A stretch of 22,891 nucleotides of DNA from Thermoanaerobaculia bacterium (GTDB lineage Bacteria > Acidobacteriota > Thermoanaerobaculia > Multivoradales > UBA5704): assembly GCA_025937035.1 (NCBI GenBank), contig JAICSG010000003.1, positions 1-22,891 on the forward strand, written 5' to 3'. The position numbers and the translations under genes are program-made. Every line of letters begins with the position of its first letter. The first letter of the stretch is position 1. Under the pieces are notes generated by a model. It was not told the DNA's origin. It ran no database searches and saw only the letters and a list, made by a program, of their open reading frames with translations. Shown here piece after piece: positions 1 to 5,833 of this stretch.

Positions 1-355
1 GCCTCAGCAGCAGCCGCAGACCGAGGAGCGCCGCCGTCCGCCGGAGAATCGCCAACCTGCCGAGGAGCGCAAGCCCCCGGCGGACCGCGAGCGCAGCGTG
101 AGGCCGGCCCCGGAGGTCGGCGGCGGCGCGCCCGCGCCGAGGCCGGAGCGCCAGCCGGCGGTCGTCGAGCCCAGGCCGGAACGCCAGCCCCAGGTCCAGG
201 AGCGGCGGCAGCCGGAGCCCAGGCCGCAGGTCCAGGAGCGGCGGCCGCCCGAGCGGCAGCCGGAGGTGCAGGAGCGGCGGCCGCCGGAGCGTCAGCCGGA
301 GGTGCGGCGGGAGGAGAAGCGGAAGCCGGAGGAGGACAAGAAGCCGCCGCGGTAG
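1..355 (+). CDS. C-terminal part of a Pro/Arg/Glu/Gln-rich low-complexity protein (5' partial)
   Basis: The frame is open from base 2 to the TAG at 353-355, about 117 residues, so the gene begins outside the window; the GTG at 98 is probably internal. The visible part is a disordered, highly charged tail made of degenerate repeats around ERQPEVQERRPP, repeated at roughly 12-14-residue spacing at 220-300, and ending in a Lys/Glu-rich stretch (EEKRKPEEDKKPPR). No catalytic motif, membrane segment or fold can be recognised. Tails of this composition end some acidobacterial secreted or FecR/DUF6600-like proteins, but the N-terminal domain is not visible, so that is only a suggestion. The stop lies 9 nt before repeat copy 1, whose hairpins could end this transcript. 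Confidence 0.6.
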   Translation, partial: PQQQPQTEERRRPPENRQPAEERKPPADRERSVRPAPEVGGGAPAPRPERQPAVVEPRPERQPQVQERRQPEPRPQVQERRPPERQPEVQERRPPERQPEVRREEKRKPEEDKKPPR

Positions 356-364
356 CGCGCCTCC

Positions 365-505
365 CCGCCCGGGCATCAATGCCCGGGCTACGTGGGAAAC
401 GAAAAGCCCCCTGAAGGGGGCTCCTGAAGAAGGGTCTTTCCAGGGAGCCGGGTTCACCCGGCTTTTCGTTTTCAGCGTAGCCCGGGCATTGATGCCCGGG
501 CGGCC
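365..505. repeat. Palindromic repeat element, copy 1 (terminal inverted repeats plus three internal hairpins)
   Basis: About 141 bp bounded by inverted ends of nearly 30 bp (left 365-392, right 476-505). Each end is itself a palindrome: 9-bp arms CCCGGGCAT/ATGCCCGGG at 368-387 and again at 481-500. Inside are three hairpins: 405-411/416-422, a weaker one at about 423-444, and AGCCGGG-TTCA-CCCGGCT at 446-463 followed by a T-rich run. A second copy in the same orientation is at 13179-13321. In both cases the element follows the stop codon of a plus-strand gene. No transposase and no clear target-site duplication are visible. Confidence 0.85.
446..470 (+). terminator. Probable intrinsic terminator within repeat copy 1
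   Basis: A perfect 7-bp stem (446-452 with 457-463) with a TTCA loop is followed by TTTTCGTTTTC. It lies about 90 nt downstream of the Pro/Arg/Glu-rich gene. The same stem and loop recur unchanged in copy 2 at 13262-13279. The T tract is interrupted, so strength is uncertain. Confidence 0.5.
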
Positions 506-530
506 GTTTCGCCCCGTTCCCATTCGCGGC

Positions 531-536
531 TACAAT
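531..536 (+). promoter_or_regulatory. Candidate -10 element (TACAAT) for the thiE-lspA-rluD operon
   Basis: TACAAT matches 5 of 6 bases of the sigma-70 -10 consensus and lies 10 nt before the ATG at 547. No good -35 is seen 17 nt upstream (TTCGCC). If used, the leader would be only a few bases long. Confidence 0.3.
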
Positions 537-546
537 CACCCCCTCC

Positions 547-804
547 ATGCGCTCCTCCTCTCTGCTCCGCATCCTGTTCATCCTCTATTGCATCGAGGTC
601 GGCACCGGCCTCGTGCTGGCGCCGTGGAGCCCGGTTTGGGACAAGATCATGATGGCTCTCCCCTGGGAGACCCTGCGCGCCTTCGGCCTCTATCCCGTCG
701 TCCGGGCCACGGTGACCGGCTTCGGGCTCATCCACCTCGTCTGGGGCGCCCACGATCTCGACGACCTTCTCTTCCGGCGCAGCACCCGTGCCCCTGAGGT
801 CTAG
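547..804 (+). CDS. Small hypothetical membrane protein (85 aa)
   Basis: Not recognised as a named family. The 85-residue product has a hydrophobic segment at about residues 5-26 (LLRILFILYCIEVGTGLVLA) and a second weaker one at about 48-66 (YPVVRATVTGFGLIHLVWG), so it is probably a two-helix inner-membrane protein; the C-terminal tail is polar and charged. The ATG at 547 is the first start after the repeat element and has a -10-like TACAAT just upstream, but no clear ribosome binding site. Its last 17 nt overlap the GTG start of the ThiE-like gene, which suggests one operon and translational coupling. A role in thiamine metabolism or lipoprotein maturation would be guesswork. Confidence 0.6.
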   Translation: MRSSSLLRILFILYCIEVGTGLVLAPWSPVWDKIMMALPWETLRAFGLYPVVRATVTGFGLIHLVWGAHDLDDLLFRRSTRAPEV

Positions 805-1396
805 CCTGCTCGCGATCAGCGACCGGGCCTCTCTGGCGGTCCCCATGGCCGGCTGGCTCGCCGCCCTTGGCGCCGCCGGGATCGGCGCCGTCCAGATCCG
901 GGAGAAGGACCTCGACGACCGCGACCTCTATGATCTCGCCCGGCTCGCCCGGACGGTCCTGCCGGCCTCGGCCCGCCTGCTGGTCAACGGCCGGCTCGAC
1001 GTGGCCCTCGCCGCCGGCGCGGACGGCGTCCACCTGCCCGCCGACGGCGTGCCGGTGGCGGCGTTGCGGACGCGGTTCGGGGAGGCGGTCCTGATCGGCC
1101 GCTCCACCCATACGGTCGAGGAGGTCGAGCGGGCGCGGGACGAGGGGGCCGACTACGTGACCTTCGGCCCGGTGTTCGCTACGCCGGGAAAGGGAGCTCC
1201 CGTGGGCCTGGAAGGGCTCGCCCGCGCCACGGCGGTGGGGGTTCCCGTTCTCGCGCTGGGTGGCGTTACACTAGAGCGGCTCGAGGAGCTGGCCGGGGCG
1301 GGAGCGGCGGGGGTCGCGGCCATCCGCCTGTTTCAATCGACGCAGGACCTGACGGAGGTGGCGCGGACCGCCCGCGAAGTCTTCGGCCGCGCGTAA
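788..1396 (+). CDS. thiE: Thiamine phosphate synthase (ThiE/TenI superfamily)
   Basis: ThiE joins hydroxymethylpyrimidine pyrophosphate to thiazole phosphate to give thiamine monophosphate in the cytoplasm. The 202-aa product is a single TIM-barrel domain slightly shorter than usual. Visible motifs are the QIREK pyrophosphate-binding strand (36-40), N67, GADGVHL (77-83), GRSTH (104-108) and DYVTFGPVFATPGKG (122-136), plus a C-terminal phosphate-binding Gly-rich region near ALGGV. The loop that usually reads PTxTK in ThiE reads ATPGK here, so a TenI-like aminase or relaxed member cannot be excluded from sequence alone. The GTG start overlaps the upstream small membrane gene by 17 nt and gives the expected short N-terminus before LLAISDR. 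lspA starts 14 nt downstream. No TPP riboswitch is seen upstream. Confidence 0.85.
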   Translation: MPLRSSLLAISDRASLAVPMAGWLAALGAAGIGAVQIREKDLDDRDLYDLARLARTVLPASARLLVNGRLDVALAAGADGVHLPADGVPVAALRTRFGEAVLIGRSTHTVEEVERARDEGADYVTFGPVFATPGKGAPVGLEGLARATAVGVPVLALGGVTLERLEELAGAGAAGVAAIRLFQSTQDLTEVARTAREVFGRA

Positions 1397-1410
1397 GAGG
1401 AGACCTTTAC

Positions 1411-1968
1411 ATGTCCGATGCTCACTCCCCGGAGGCCTCCCAGACCCTCGCCTCCCGGTTCCGCAAGCTCCGCTACCTGCTGGTCTCCCTCGCGGTCATC
1501 GTGATCGACCAGTGGACCAAGTGGCTGGTCGAGGTCCACCTCCCCCACCACACCACCCGCCCGGTGATCCCCGGGCTGTTCAACCTGACCCACGTGCGCA
1601 ACACCGGCGTCGCCTTCGGCCTCTTCGCCTCGGACGGCACCGGCGGCGGAGGCGGCTGGCTGCTGACCCTCCTGGGCCTCGGGGCCCTGATCGCGGTCGG
1701 CCTCTACTTCTGGTACACGCCGTCGCGCGACCGGGTGCTGCTGGTCGCCCTGGCCCTGGTGGTGGGGGGAGCGGTCGGCAACCTGATCGACCGCGTGTCG
1801 AGCGGCGCGGTGACCGACTTCCTCGACGTCTACCTCGGCCTCCACCACTGGCCCTCCTTCAACGTCGCCGACAGCGCCATCTCGATCGGCATCGTGCTGA
1901 TGGCGATCGACAGCTTCCGGCCGCGGCACCACCACGAATCGACCGCCGCGGCGCCCGTCACGGAGTGA
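1411..1968 (+). CDS. lspA: Lipoprotein signal peptidase (signal peptidase II)
   Basis: Inner-membrane aspartyl protease that removes signal peptides from diacylglyceryl-prolipoproteins. The 185-aa product has four predicted membrane helices (about 22-40, 83-101, 108-125, 150-168) and all family motifs: D33-Q in the first helix, NTGVAFG (64-70), GGAVGNLIDR (119-128), VTDFLDVY with catalytic D136, and FNVADSAIS with catalytic D154. A short Gly-rich insertion (GTGGGGG, 76-82) follows NTGVAFG, and the N-terminal 20 residues are polar. The ATG has a good ribosome binding site (GAGGAG) about 8 nt upstream. The stop codon TGA overlaps the GTG start of the pseudouridine synthase gene by GTGA; lspA next to an RluD-type gene is a common bacterial arrangement. 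Confidence 0.96.
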   Translation: MSDAHSPEASQTLASRFRKLRYLLVSLAVIVIDQWTKWLVEVHLPHHTTRPVIPGLFNLTHVRNTGVAFGLFASDGTGGGGGWLLTLLGLGALIAVGLYFWYTPSRDRVLLVALALVVGGAVGNLIDRVSSGAVTDFLDVYLGLHHWPSFNVADSAISIGIVLMAIDSFRPRHHHESTAAAPVTE

Positions 1969-2921
1969 TCTGGAAAATCGAGCGGGAGGCGGCGGGAGAG
2001 CGGCTCGACCGCCACGTGGCCGCCCGCCTCGACGTCCCCCGCAACCAGGTCCAGCGCTGGATCGCCGAGGGCCTCGTACAGGTCAACGGCCGCGAGGCCA
2101 AGCCCTCCACCCCCCTCGCCGCGGGCGATCACGTCGAGTGCTCCCCGCCGGAGCCCAGGGAGGAGCGGGTCCTCCCCGAGCCGGGGGATCTGCGGGTGCT
2201 CCACGAGGACGGCGAGATCGTGGTGCTCGACAAGCCGGCGGGGCTGACCGTCCATCCGGGAGCGGGCCGCACGACCGGCACCCTGGCCCACCATCTCCTC
2301 GACCGCTATCCGGAGATGGCCGGGGTGGGCGGGGCGGGCCGGCCCGGGATCGTCCACCGGCTGGACCAGGGGACGAGCGGCGTCCTGGTGGTGGCGCGCA
2401 CGCCGGCCGCCTACGCCCGCCTCTCGCGGGCCTTCGCCTCGCGGGAGGTCTCGAAGCTCTATCTGGGGATCGCCTACGGCGCTCCCTCCCCCGCCGCCGG
2501 GACCATCGAGGCGCCGATCGGCCGGCATCCGCAGCGGCGGCAGGAGATGGCCGTGGTCTCGAGGGGGAGGCCGGCGGTCACCCACTACCGGACGCTGGCC
2601 GCGGCGGCCGGGATCTCGCTGCTGGAGATGGATCTGGCGACCGGCCGCACGCACCAGATCCGGGTGCACCTGAAGCACCTCGGCCATCCGCTGGTGGGCG
2701 ATCCGGTCTACGGCGAGGCGCGCTGGAAGGGGCTCCCCCGCCCCGTCCAGGCGCCGCTGCGCGATTTTCCCCGCCCGGCTCTCCACGCCTGGCGGATCGC
2801 CTTCCGGCACCCCGCCACGGAAGAGCTCCTCCGCTTCGAGGCGCCGGTGCCGGAAGACCTCAGGAGCTTGTGGGAGCGGGTGACAGGGAGGGCTTTCCCC
2901 GCATCTCCACCCGGCCCTTGA
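1965..2921 (+). CDS. rluD: RluA/RluD-family 23S rRNA pseudouridine synthase
   Basis: Isomerises specific uridines in large-subunit rRNA to pseudouridine. The 318-aa product has an N-terminal S4 RNA-binding domain (about 12-60, with RLDRHVAARL and GLVQVNGR) and the RluA catalytic domain from about 77, with VLDKPAGLTVHPG (87-99), the catalytic loop HRLDQGTSG carrying D134 (HRLDKDTSG is more usual), and the GRTHQIRVHL motif near the C-terminus. The start is the GTG at 1965, which overlaps the lspA stop as GTGA and gives an S4 domain of the right length; the frame is open further upstream but that part is antisense-frame noise inside lspA. RluD is favoured over RluC by the S4 plus general architecture and lspA linkage, but exact site specificity is inferred. 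The 3' end overlaps the convergent bactofilin gene by 62 nt. Confidence 0.92.
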   Translation: MIWKIEREAAGERLDRHVAARLDVPRNQVQRWIAEGLVQVNGREAKPSTPLAAGDHVECSPPEPREERVLPEPGDLRVLHEDGEIVVLDKPAGLTVHPGAGRTTGTLAHHLLDRYPEMAGVGGAGRPGIVHRLDQGTSGVLVVARTPAAYARLSRAFASREVSKLYLGIAYGAPSPAAGTIEAPIGRHPQRRQEMAVVSRGRPAVTHYRTLAAAAGISLLEMDLATGRTHQIRVHLKHLGHPLVGDPVYGEARWKGLPRPVQAPLRDFPRPALHAWRIAFRHPATEELLRFEAPVPEDLRSLWERVTGRAFPASPPGP

Positions 2922-3279
2922 AGAAGGCCCCCTCGGCGATGACGATCCGCGGCGCGGCGATGTCCCCTTCGAGGATCCCCGAGGCGGCGACCTCCACGCG
3001 GTCGGACGCCGCCACGTTCCCGGTCACCCTCCCGCTGATGCGCACCACGGGCGCCGCGACCGGCCCCTCCACAATCCCCTCGATGCCCACGGTCACCGTG
3101 GCGTCCACCCGCACCTCCCCCTGGATCTGGCCCTCGATCAGCAGCTCGGTCGAGCCCGTCACCGCGCCCTGCAGGAGGGTGCCGGCGGCGATGTGGGTGA
3201 GCTGGCGCCGGGAGCTCTGAGGATCGGACGGTCCGGAGGTGGCGGGAGCGGGGGTGGTCCCGCGGTGGAAGATCGACAC
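2860..3279 (-). CDS. Bactofilin (DUF583) cytoskeletal protein
   Basis: Bactofilins polymerise without nucleotide into beta-helical filaments used in cell shape, stalk or polar scaffolding. The 139-aa product has a disordered Pro/Ser-rich N-terminus (about 1-27), a core of short right-handed beta-helix rungs (about 28-128) with regularly spaced Gly and Val/Ile (GTLLQGAVTG, IEGQIQGEV, ISGRVTGNV, GILEGDI), and the signature IAEGAFFKGRVEM near the C-terminus. The GTG at 3279 is chosen: it gives MSIFHRG, typical of the family, and has GAGG just upstream. The in-frame ATG at 3345 would lie inside the tRNA gene and is rejected. The C-terminal codons overlap the convergent rluD gene by 62 nt. No peptidase of the M23 type sits beside it, so its partner is unknown. 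Confidence 0.88.
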   Translation of the reverse strand: MSIFHRGTTPAPATSGPSDPQSSRRQLTHIAAGTLLQGAVTGSTELLIEGQIQGEVRVDATVTVGIEGIVEGPVAAPVVRISGRVTGNVAASDRVEVAASGILEGDIAAPRIVIAEGAFFKGRVEMRGKPSLSPAPTSS

Positions 3280-3309
3280 GGCCTCAGACGAAGACAGAAG
3301 CGAAGCGGT

Positions 3310-3385
3310 TGGAGCGGGCAACGGGACTCGAACCCGCGACATCAAGCTTGGGAAGCTTGCACTCTACCAACTGAGTTATGCCCGC
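3310..3385 (-). tRNA. tRNA-Gly (anticodon CCC), 3' CCA encoded
   Basis: On the minus strand a complete 76-nt cloverleaf can be folded: a perfect 7-bp acceptor stem (GCGGGCA with TGCCCGC), a D arm with ACTC/GAGT, an anticodon stem CAAGC/GCTTG with loop TTCCCAA (anticodon CCC), a 5-nt variable region, and a T arm with TTCGAGT. Discriminator base T is followed by encoded CCA (3310-3312). The bactofilin gene follows 30 nt downstream on the same strand. Confidence 0.96.
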
Positions 3386-3463
3386 CCGATGGATCGAGCG
3401 AGGGAAATCTAGCCGAGCCGGGCGGCGGGGTCAAGTGGGCCCCCCGCCGCGAGACAAACAGGC

Positions 3464-3469
3464 TATACT
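3464..3469 (+). promoter_or_regulatory. Candidate -10 element (TATACT)
   Basis: TATACT lies 7 nt before the ATG at 3477. No recognisable -35 is 16-18 nt upstream (the region is C-rich). If active, transcription would begin at about 3476, making the ATG nearly leaderless or favouring the downstream GTG at 3513. Confidence 0.35.
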
Positions 3470-3476
3470 CAGATCC

Positions 3477-3770
3477 ATGTACGGATCAGGATCGGGTCGA
3501 GGCCGCGACACTGTGGAAAGCAAAGACTCCCTCTACTTTTTCCCCGATCAGAAAATCACCGAGCAGGAGCTCTTCCATCTCCTTCACCAGGGGACCCCGG
3601 AGCAGCGCGCCTGGGTCATCTCCCATCTGCTGCGCTACGCCCAGTGGGACGACATCTGGACCTATGTGACCCGCGACGAGGTCCGCGACATCTTCCCCAC
3701 TCTCGATCTCCCCGAGAGCCTGCGCCAGGCCTGGGGACGGATGCTCAAGGTCGAGGCCCCCGTCGGCTGA
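3477..3770 (+). CDS. Conserved-looking hypothetical protein (97 aa)
   Basis: Not recognised. The product is soluble, with no signal peptide or membrane segment, and is predicted to be mostly helical: ITEQELFHLLHQGTPEQRAWVISHLLRYAQWDDIWTYV looks like consecutive amphipathic helices, followed by RDEVRDIFPTLDL. It has the even composition and third-position GC bias of a real gene. Start choice is open: ATG 3477 (7 nt after a TATACT box, no ribosome binding site) or GTG 3513, preceded by CGAGG at about 10 nt, which would give an 85-aa protein starting MESKDSLYFF. Upstream in-frame starts fall in or next to the tRNA and are rejected. It is convergent with the phytase-like gene, 8 nt away. Confidence 0.65.
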   Translation: MYGSGSGRGRDTVESKDSLYFFPDQKITEQELFHLLHQGTPEQRAWVISHLLRYAQWDDIWTYVTRDEVRDIFPTLDLPESLRQAWGRMLKVEAPVG

Positions 3771-3775
3771 CGGGG
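3758..3775. terminator. Hairpin between convergent genes, possible bidirectional terminator
   Basis: A perfect 7-bp stem CCCCGTC/GACGGGG with loop GGCT spans the stop codon of the 97-aa gene and ends 4 nt before the stop of the convergent gene. There is no T tract on either side, so it may only pause or be Rho-assisted. Confidence 0.35.
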
Positions 3776-3778
3776 CCC

Positions 3779-4870
3779 CTACAGCCTGAGCCGCAACGCC
3801 ACGATCTGCGTCTTCTCGAGCGGATTGAAGTTGTTGTCGCTCACCAGCACCAGGGTGCGCGAGCCGTCGGGGAGCGGCGGGCCGAAGGCCATCCCCTCGA
3901 TGTTGTCCGGCACGAACCCGGACCGCGCGAAGTCGTAGACCAGGGTCTTCCGGACCGGCGTCCAGCTCTGTCCTGCCAGCGACTCCACCCCTGAGACGTC
4001 GGTGGCGCCCGCGAGCGAGATCCGGAAGATCTGGATCGCCAGCCCCCGCCCCTCGACGAATTCCCTCTCCAGGGCCAGCAGGTCGCCGCCGGGGAGGGCT
4101 AGGAGGTCCGAGAGGCCGCGGGTCTGGAAGCCGGCGCCCGCCCTCTGCCGGAGGGGCTCCACCTCGTAGACGAATTGGGCCTCCGGCACGAAGCCGCCGT
4201 TCCGCCGCTCGTAGCGCAGGAGGCGGACCGGGCTGGGCCGCGCCAGATCCTCGGGGGCGTCCTGCTGGAGGGCCCGCTCGTTGGCCGTCCACAGCACCTC
4301 CCCGCCGGGCGCCAGGGTCAGGCTCTCGAAGCCCAGGTTGTTGCGGATCCCCCGCCCCTGCCTCCCGGCCAGGAACAGGTCCGGCACCGGCAGCGATCGA
4401 AGCGTCCGGCCGTCGGGCGAGAATTCGCGGATCGACGGCTCGGTCTCGGAGGAGATCAGCATCTCTCCCGAGGGCTCCAGGGCCAGCCCCTCGCCGTCGA
4501 AATTCTTGCCATTGAATCCCGCGAGCGGAATGGCCGCGATCGGCACCTCCAGCGGCGTCTTGCCCGGCGGCGGCGCCACCCCGCTCTCGCTCACCGCGAA
4601 GGCCAGCCGGAAGACCCGGGCCGGCTTCTCTCCCTCGTTGTCCACCACCGCGAGATACGTGCCGTCCGCGGCGCGGGCGATCGCCGACAGCCCTCCGACC
4701 CGGAAGCCGCCCACGGTGGCGCCGAAGGGGACGATCAGCGGGCCGGAGCCGAGGAGGGAGAGGGGCTCCGCGTGGGGCGCCAGCCCGGGTGGTGGCGCCA
4801 GGGCGTGGGGCGCGCAGGAGCCGGCCGCGAGCGCCAGGGCCAGGAAGAGCGCGCCGCGCCGGGCGCTCAT
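3779..4870 (-). CDS. Esterase-like activity of phytase family protein (secreted, possible lipoprotein)
   Basis: The 363-aa product resembles the phytase-like family (PF13449), exported beta-propeller proteins with reported or predicted esterase/phosphatase activity. The N-terminus MSARRGALFLALALAAGSCAP is a signal peptide with a lipobox-like AGSC, so it may be lipidated. Propeller motifs include GGLSAIARAADGTYLAVVDN (about 58-77), NFDGEGLAL, NLGFESLTLAPGG, RGLSDLLALPGGDLLALER, and PDNIEGMAFGPPLPDGSRTLVLVSDNNFN near the C-terminus, with repeated Glu/Asp positions that could bind calcium or substrate. The ATG at 4870 overlaps the upstream cyclotransferase stop as ATGA, so the two are translationally coupled. 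The longer open frame running to 5254 lies inside the cyclotransferase gene and is not coding. Substrate is unknown. Confidence 0.82.
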   Translation of the reverse strand: MSARRGALFLALALAAGSCAPHALAPPPGLAPHAEPLSLLGSGPLIVPFGATVGGFRVGGLSAIARAADGTYLAVVDNEGEKPARVFRLAFAVSESGVAPPPGKTPLEVPIAAIPLAGFNGKNFDGEGLALEPSGEMLISSETEPSIREFSPDGRTLRSLPVPDLFLAGRQGRGIRNNLGFESLTLAPGGEVLWTANERALQQDAPEDLARPSPVRLLRYERRNGGFVPEAQFVYEVEPLRQRAGAGFQTRGLSDLLALPGGDLLALEREFVEGRGLAIQIFRISLAGATDVSGVESLAGQSWTPVRKTLVYDFARSGFVPDNIEGMAFGPPLPDGSRTLVLVSDNNFNPLEKTQIVALRLRL

Positions 4871-5760
4871 CGCGGCGCCGGCACGAACTGGACCTCGAAC
4901 ATCTTGGGCCAGAGCTTGCCGGTGATCAGGAAGGTCTTCGTCTTCGGATTCCAGGCGATGCCGTTGAGCACGTCCGTCTTCTGCCGCTCCTCGGGAGTGA
5001 GCAGGCCGGAGGCGTCGATCACCCCCGTCACCCGGCCGGTCTTGGGATCGATGCGCAGGATGTGGTCCGTCTGCCAGACGTTGGCGTAGACCAGGCCGTC
5101 GACGCATTCGAGCTCGTTGAGCTCCCGGGCCGGCTGGCCGGAGAGCGTGACGTTGAGGATCGACTCGACGGCGAAGGTCTTGGGGTCGCGGAAGGTCAGG
5201 CGGTCCGAGCCGTCGCTCATTACCAGGCGGGTGCCGTCGTAGCAGAGCCCCCACCCCTCGCCGTCGTAGCGGAATTCCCCCACCTCCTTGAAGTCGGCGC
5301 GGGTGTAGACGAAGGCCTTCTCCGTCTGCCAGGTGAGCTGGATCAACCGGTCCCCGGCCAGCGCCAGACCCTCGGCGAAGTACTCATAGGGGATGTCCAG
5401 CTTGCGCTTGACCGTGCCGGTTTTGGGATCGACCTCGCGCAGGCTCGACCTGCCGTTGAGCCCCGTGCTCTCGAACAGGGTGTCGCCGTCGAGCACCAAC
5501 CCTTGAGTGAACGCCGCCGGATCGTGGGGCCGGGTCGAGAGGACCTCCACCTTCAGTTGCTCGGGCACATCCGGCGTGACCACCGCCGGGGCGGTGGCCC
5601 CGGAGGCGGTCTCGGGCTCCGGACGTGGGGAGGAGCGCAGAAACCAGAGGGCGGCGAGAACGATGACGGACATAAGAAGCAGGATCATAGCCCAACGCGG
5701 AATGCTGCGGGCCGTCCCGGTCGTCTGCGGTTGGACGTAGGTTGCTCGTTTACGGCCCAT
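4867..5760 (-). CDS. Glutaminyl-peptide cyclotransferase (type I, beta-propeller)
   Basis: Converts N-terminal glutamine of peptides and exported proteins to pyroglutamate. The 297-aa product belongs to the glutamine cyclotransferase family (PF05096), a five-bladed propeller. An N-terminal membrane anchor (about 24-41, AMILLLMSVIVLAALWFL) and a Pro/Thr-rich linker precede the enzyme domain, which carries the family motifs HDPAAFTQGLVLDG, LFESTGLNGRSSL, YFAEGLALAGDRLIQLTWQ, GEGWGLCYDG, ELNELECVDGLVYANVWQ and LNGIAWNP. The ATG at 5760 has GGAAGAG 8 nt upstream; the in-frame ATG at 5811 would add 17 residues and has no such site. It sits 66 nt after the DUF3800 gene and overlaps the next gene by ATGA. 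The orientation places the catalytic domain outside the cytoplasm, where it could modify exported proteins. Confidence 0.9.
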   Translation of the reverse strand: MGRKRATYVQPQTTGTARSIPRWAMILLLMSVIVLAALWFLRSSPRPEPETASGATAPAVVTPDVPEQLKVEVLSTRPHDPAAFTQGLVLDGDTLFESTGLNGRSSLREVDPKTGTVKRKLDIPYEYFAEGLALAGDRLIQLTWQTEKAFVYTRADFKEVGEFRYDGEGWGLCYDGTRLVMSDGSDRLTFRDPKTFAVESILNVTLSGQPARELNELECVDGLVYANVWQTDHILRIDPKTGRVTGVIDASGLLTPEERQKTDVLNGIAWNPKTKTFLITGKLWPKMFEVQFVPAPR

Positions 5761-5804
5761 ATCGGAGACTCTTCCTTTCGAGAAAGCAACAGGCGGCAGC
5801 GGCC

Positions 5805-5833
5805 TTGACACCGGCAGTGAAGCCTTCTAGTAT
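5805..5833 (+). promoter_or_regulatory. Promoter-like TTGACA-N17-TAGTAT pointing antisense into the DUF3800 gene
   Basis: TTGACA (5805-5810) is a perfect -35, separated by exactly 17 nt from TAGTAT (5828-5833, 4 of 6 matches). It reads rightward, so a transcript would start near 5840 and run antisense to the 3' end of the minus-strand DUF3800 gene. No plausible plus-strand gene follows. Confidence 0.3.

Noticed and set aside
365..505. Integron attC-like site or riboswitch in the palindromic element
   Set aside because: It lies after, not before, a gene in relation to its folding, no R-box core GTTRRRY arrangement is seen, and no known riboswitch core could be recognised.
1512..1964. Upstream extension of the pseudouridine synthase frame through lspA (would give a 469-aa protein)
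   Set aside because: The added part is Pro/Arg-rich out-of-frame reading of lspA; the S4 domain begins right after the GTG at 1965.
3280..3345. Longer bactofilin start at 3345
   Set aside because: It would begin inside the tRNA-Gly gene, and the first residues (SRVRVPLPAP) are the usual translation of a tRNA T arm. GTG 3279 with GAGG upstream fits the family.
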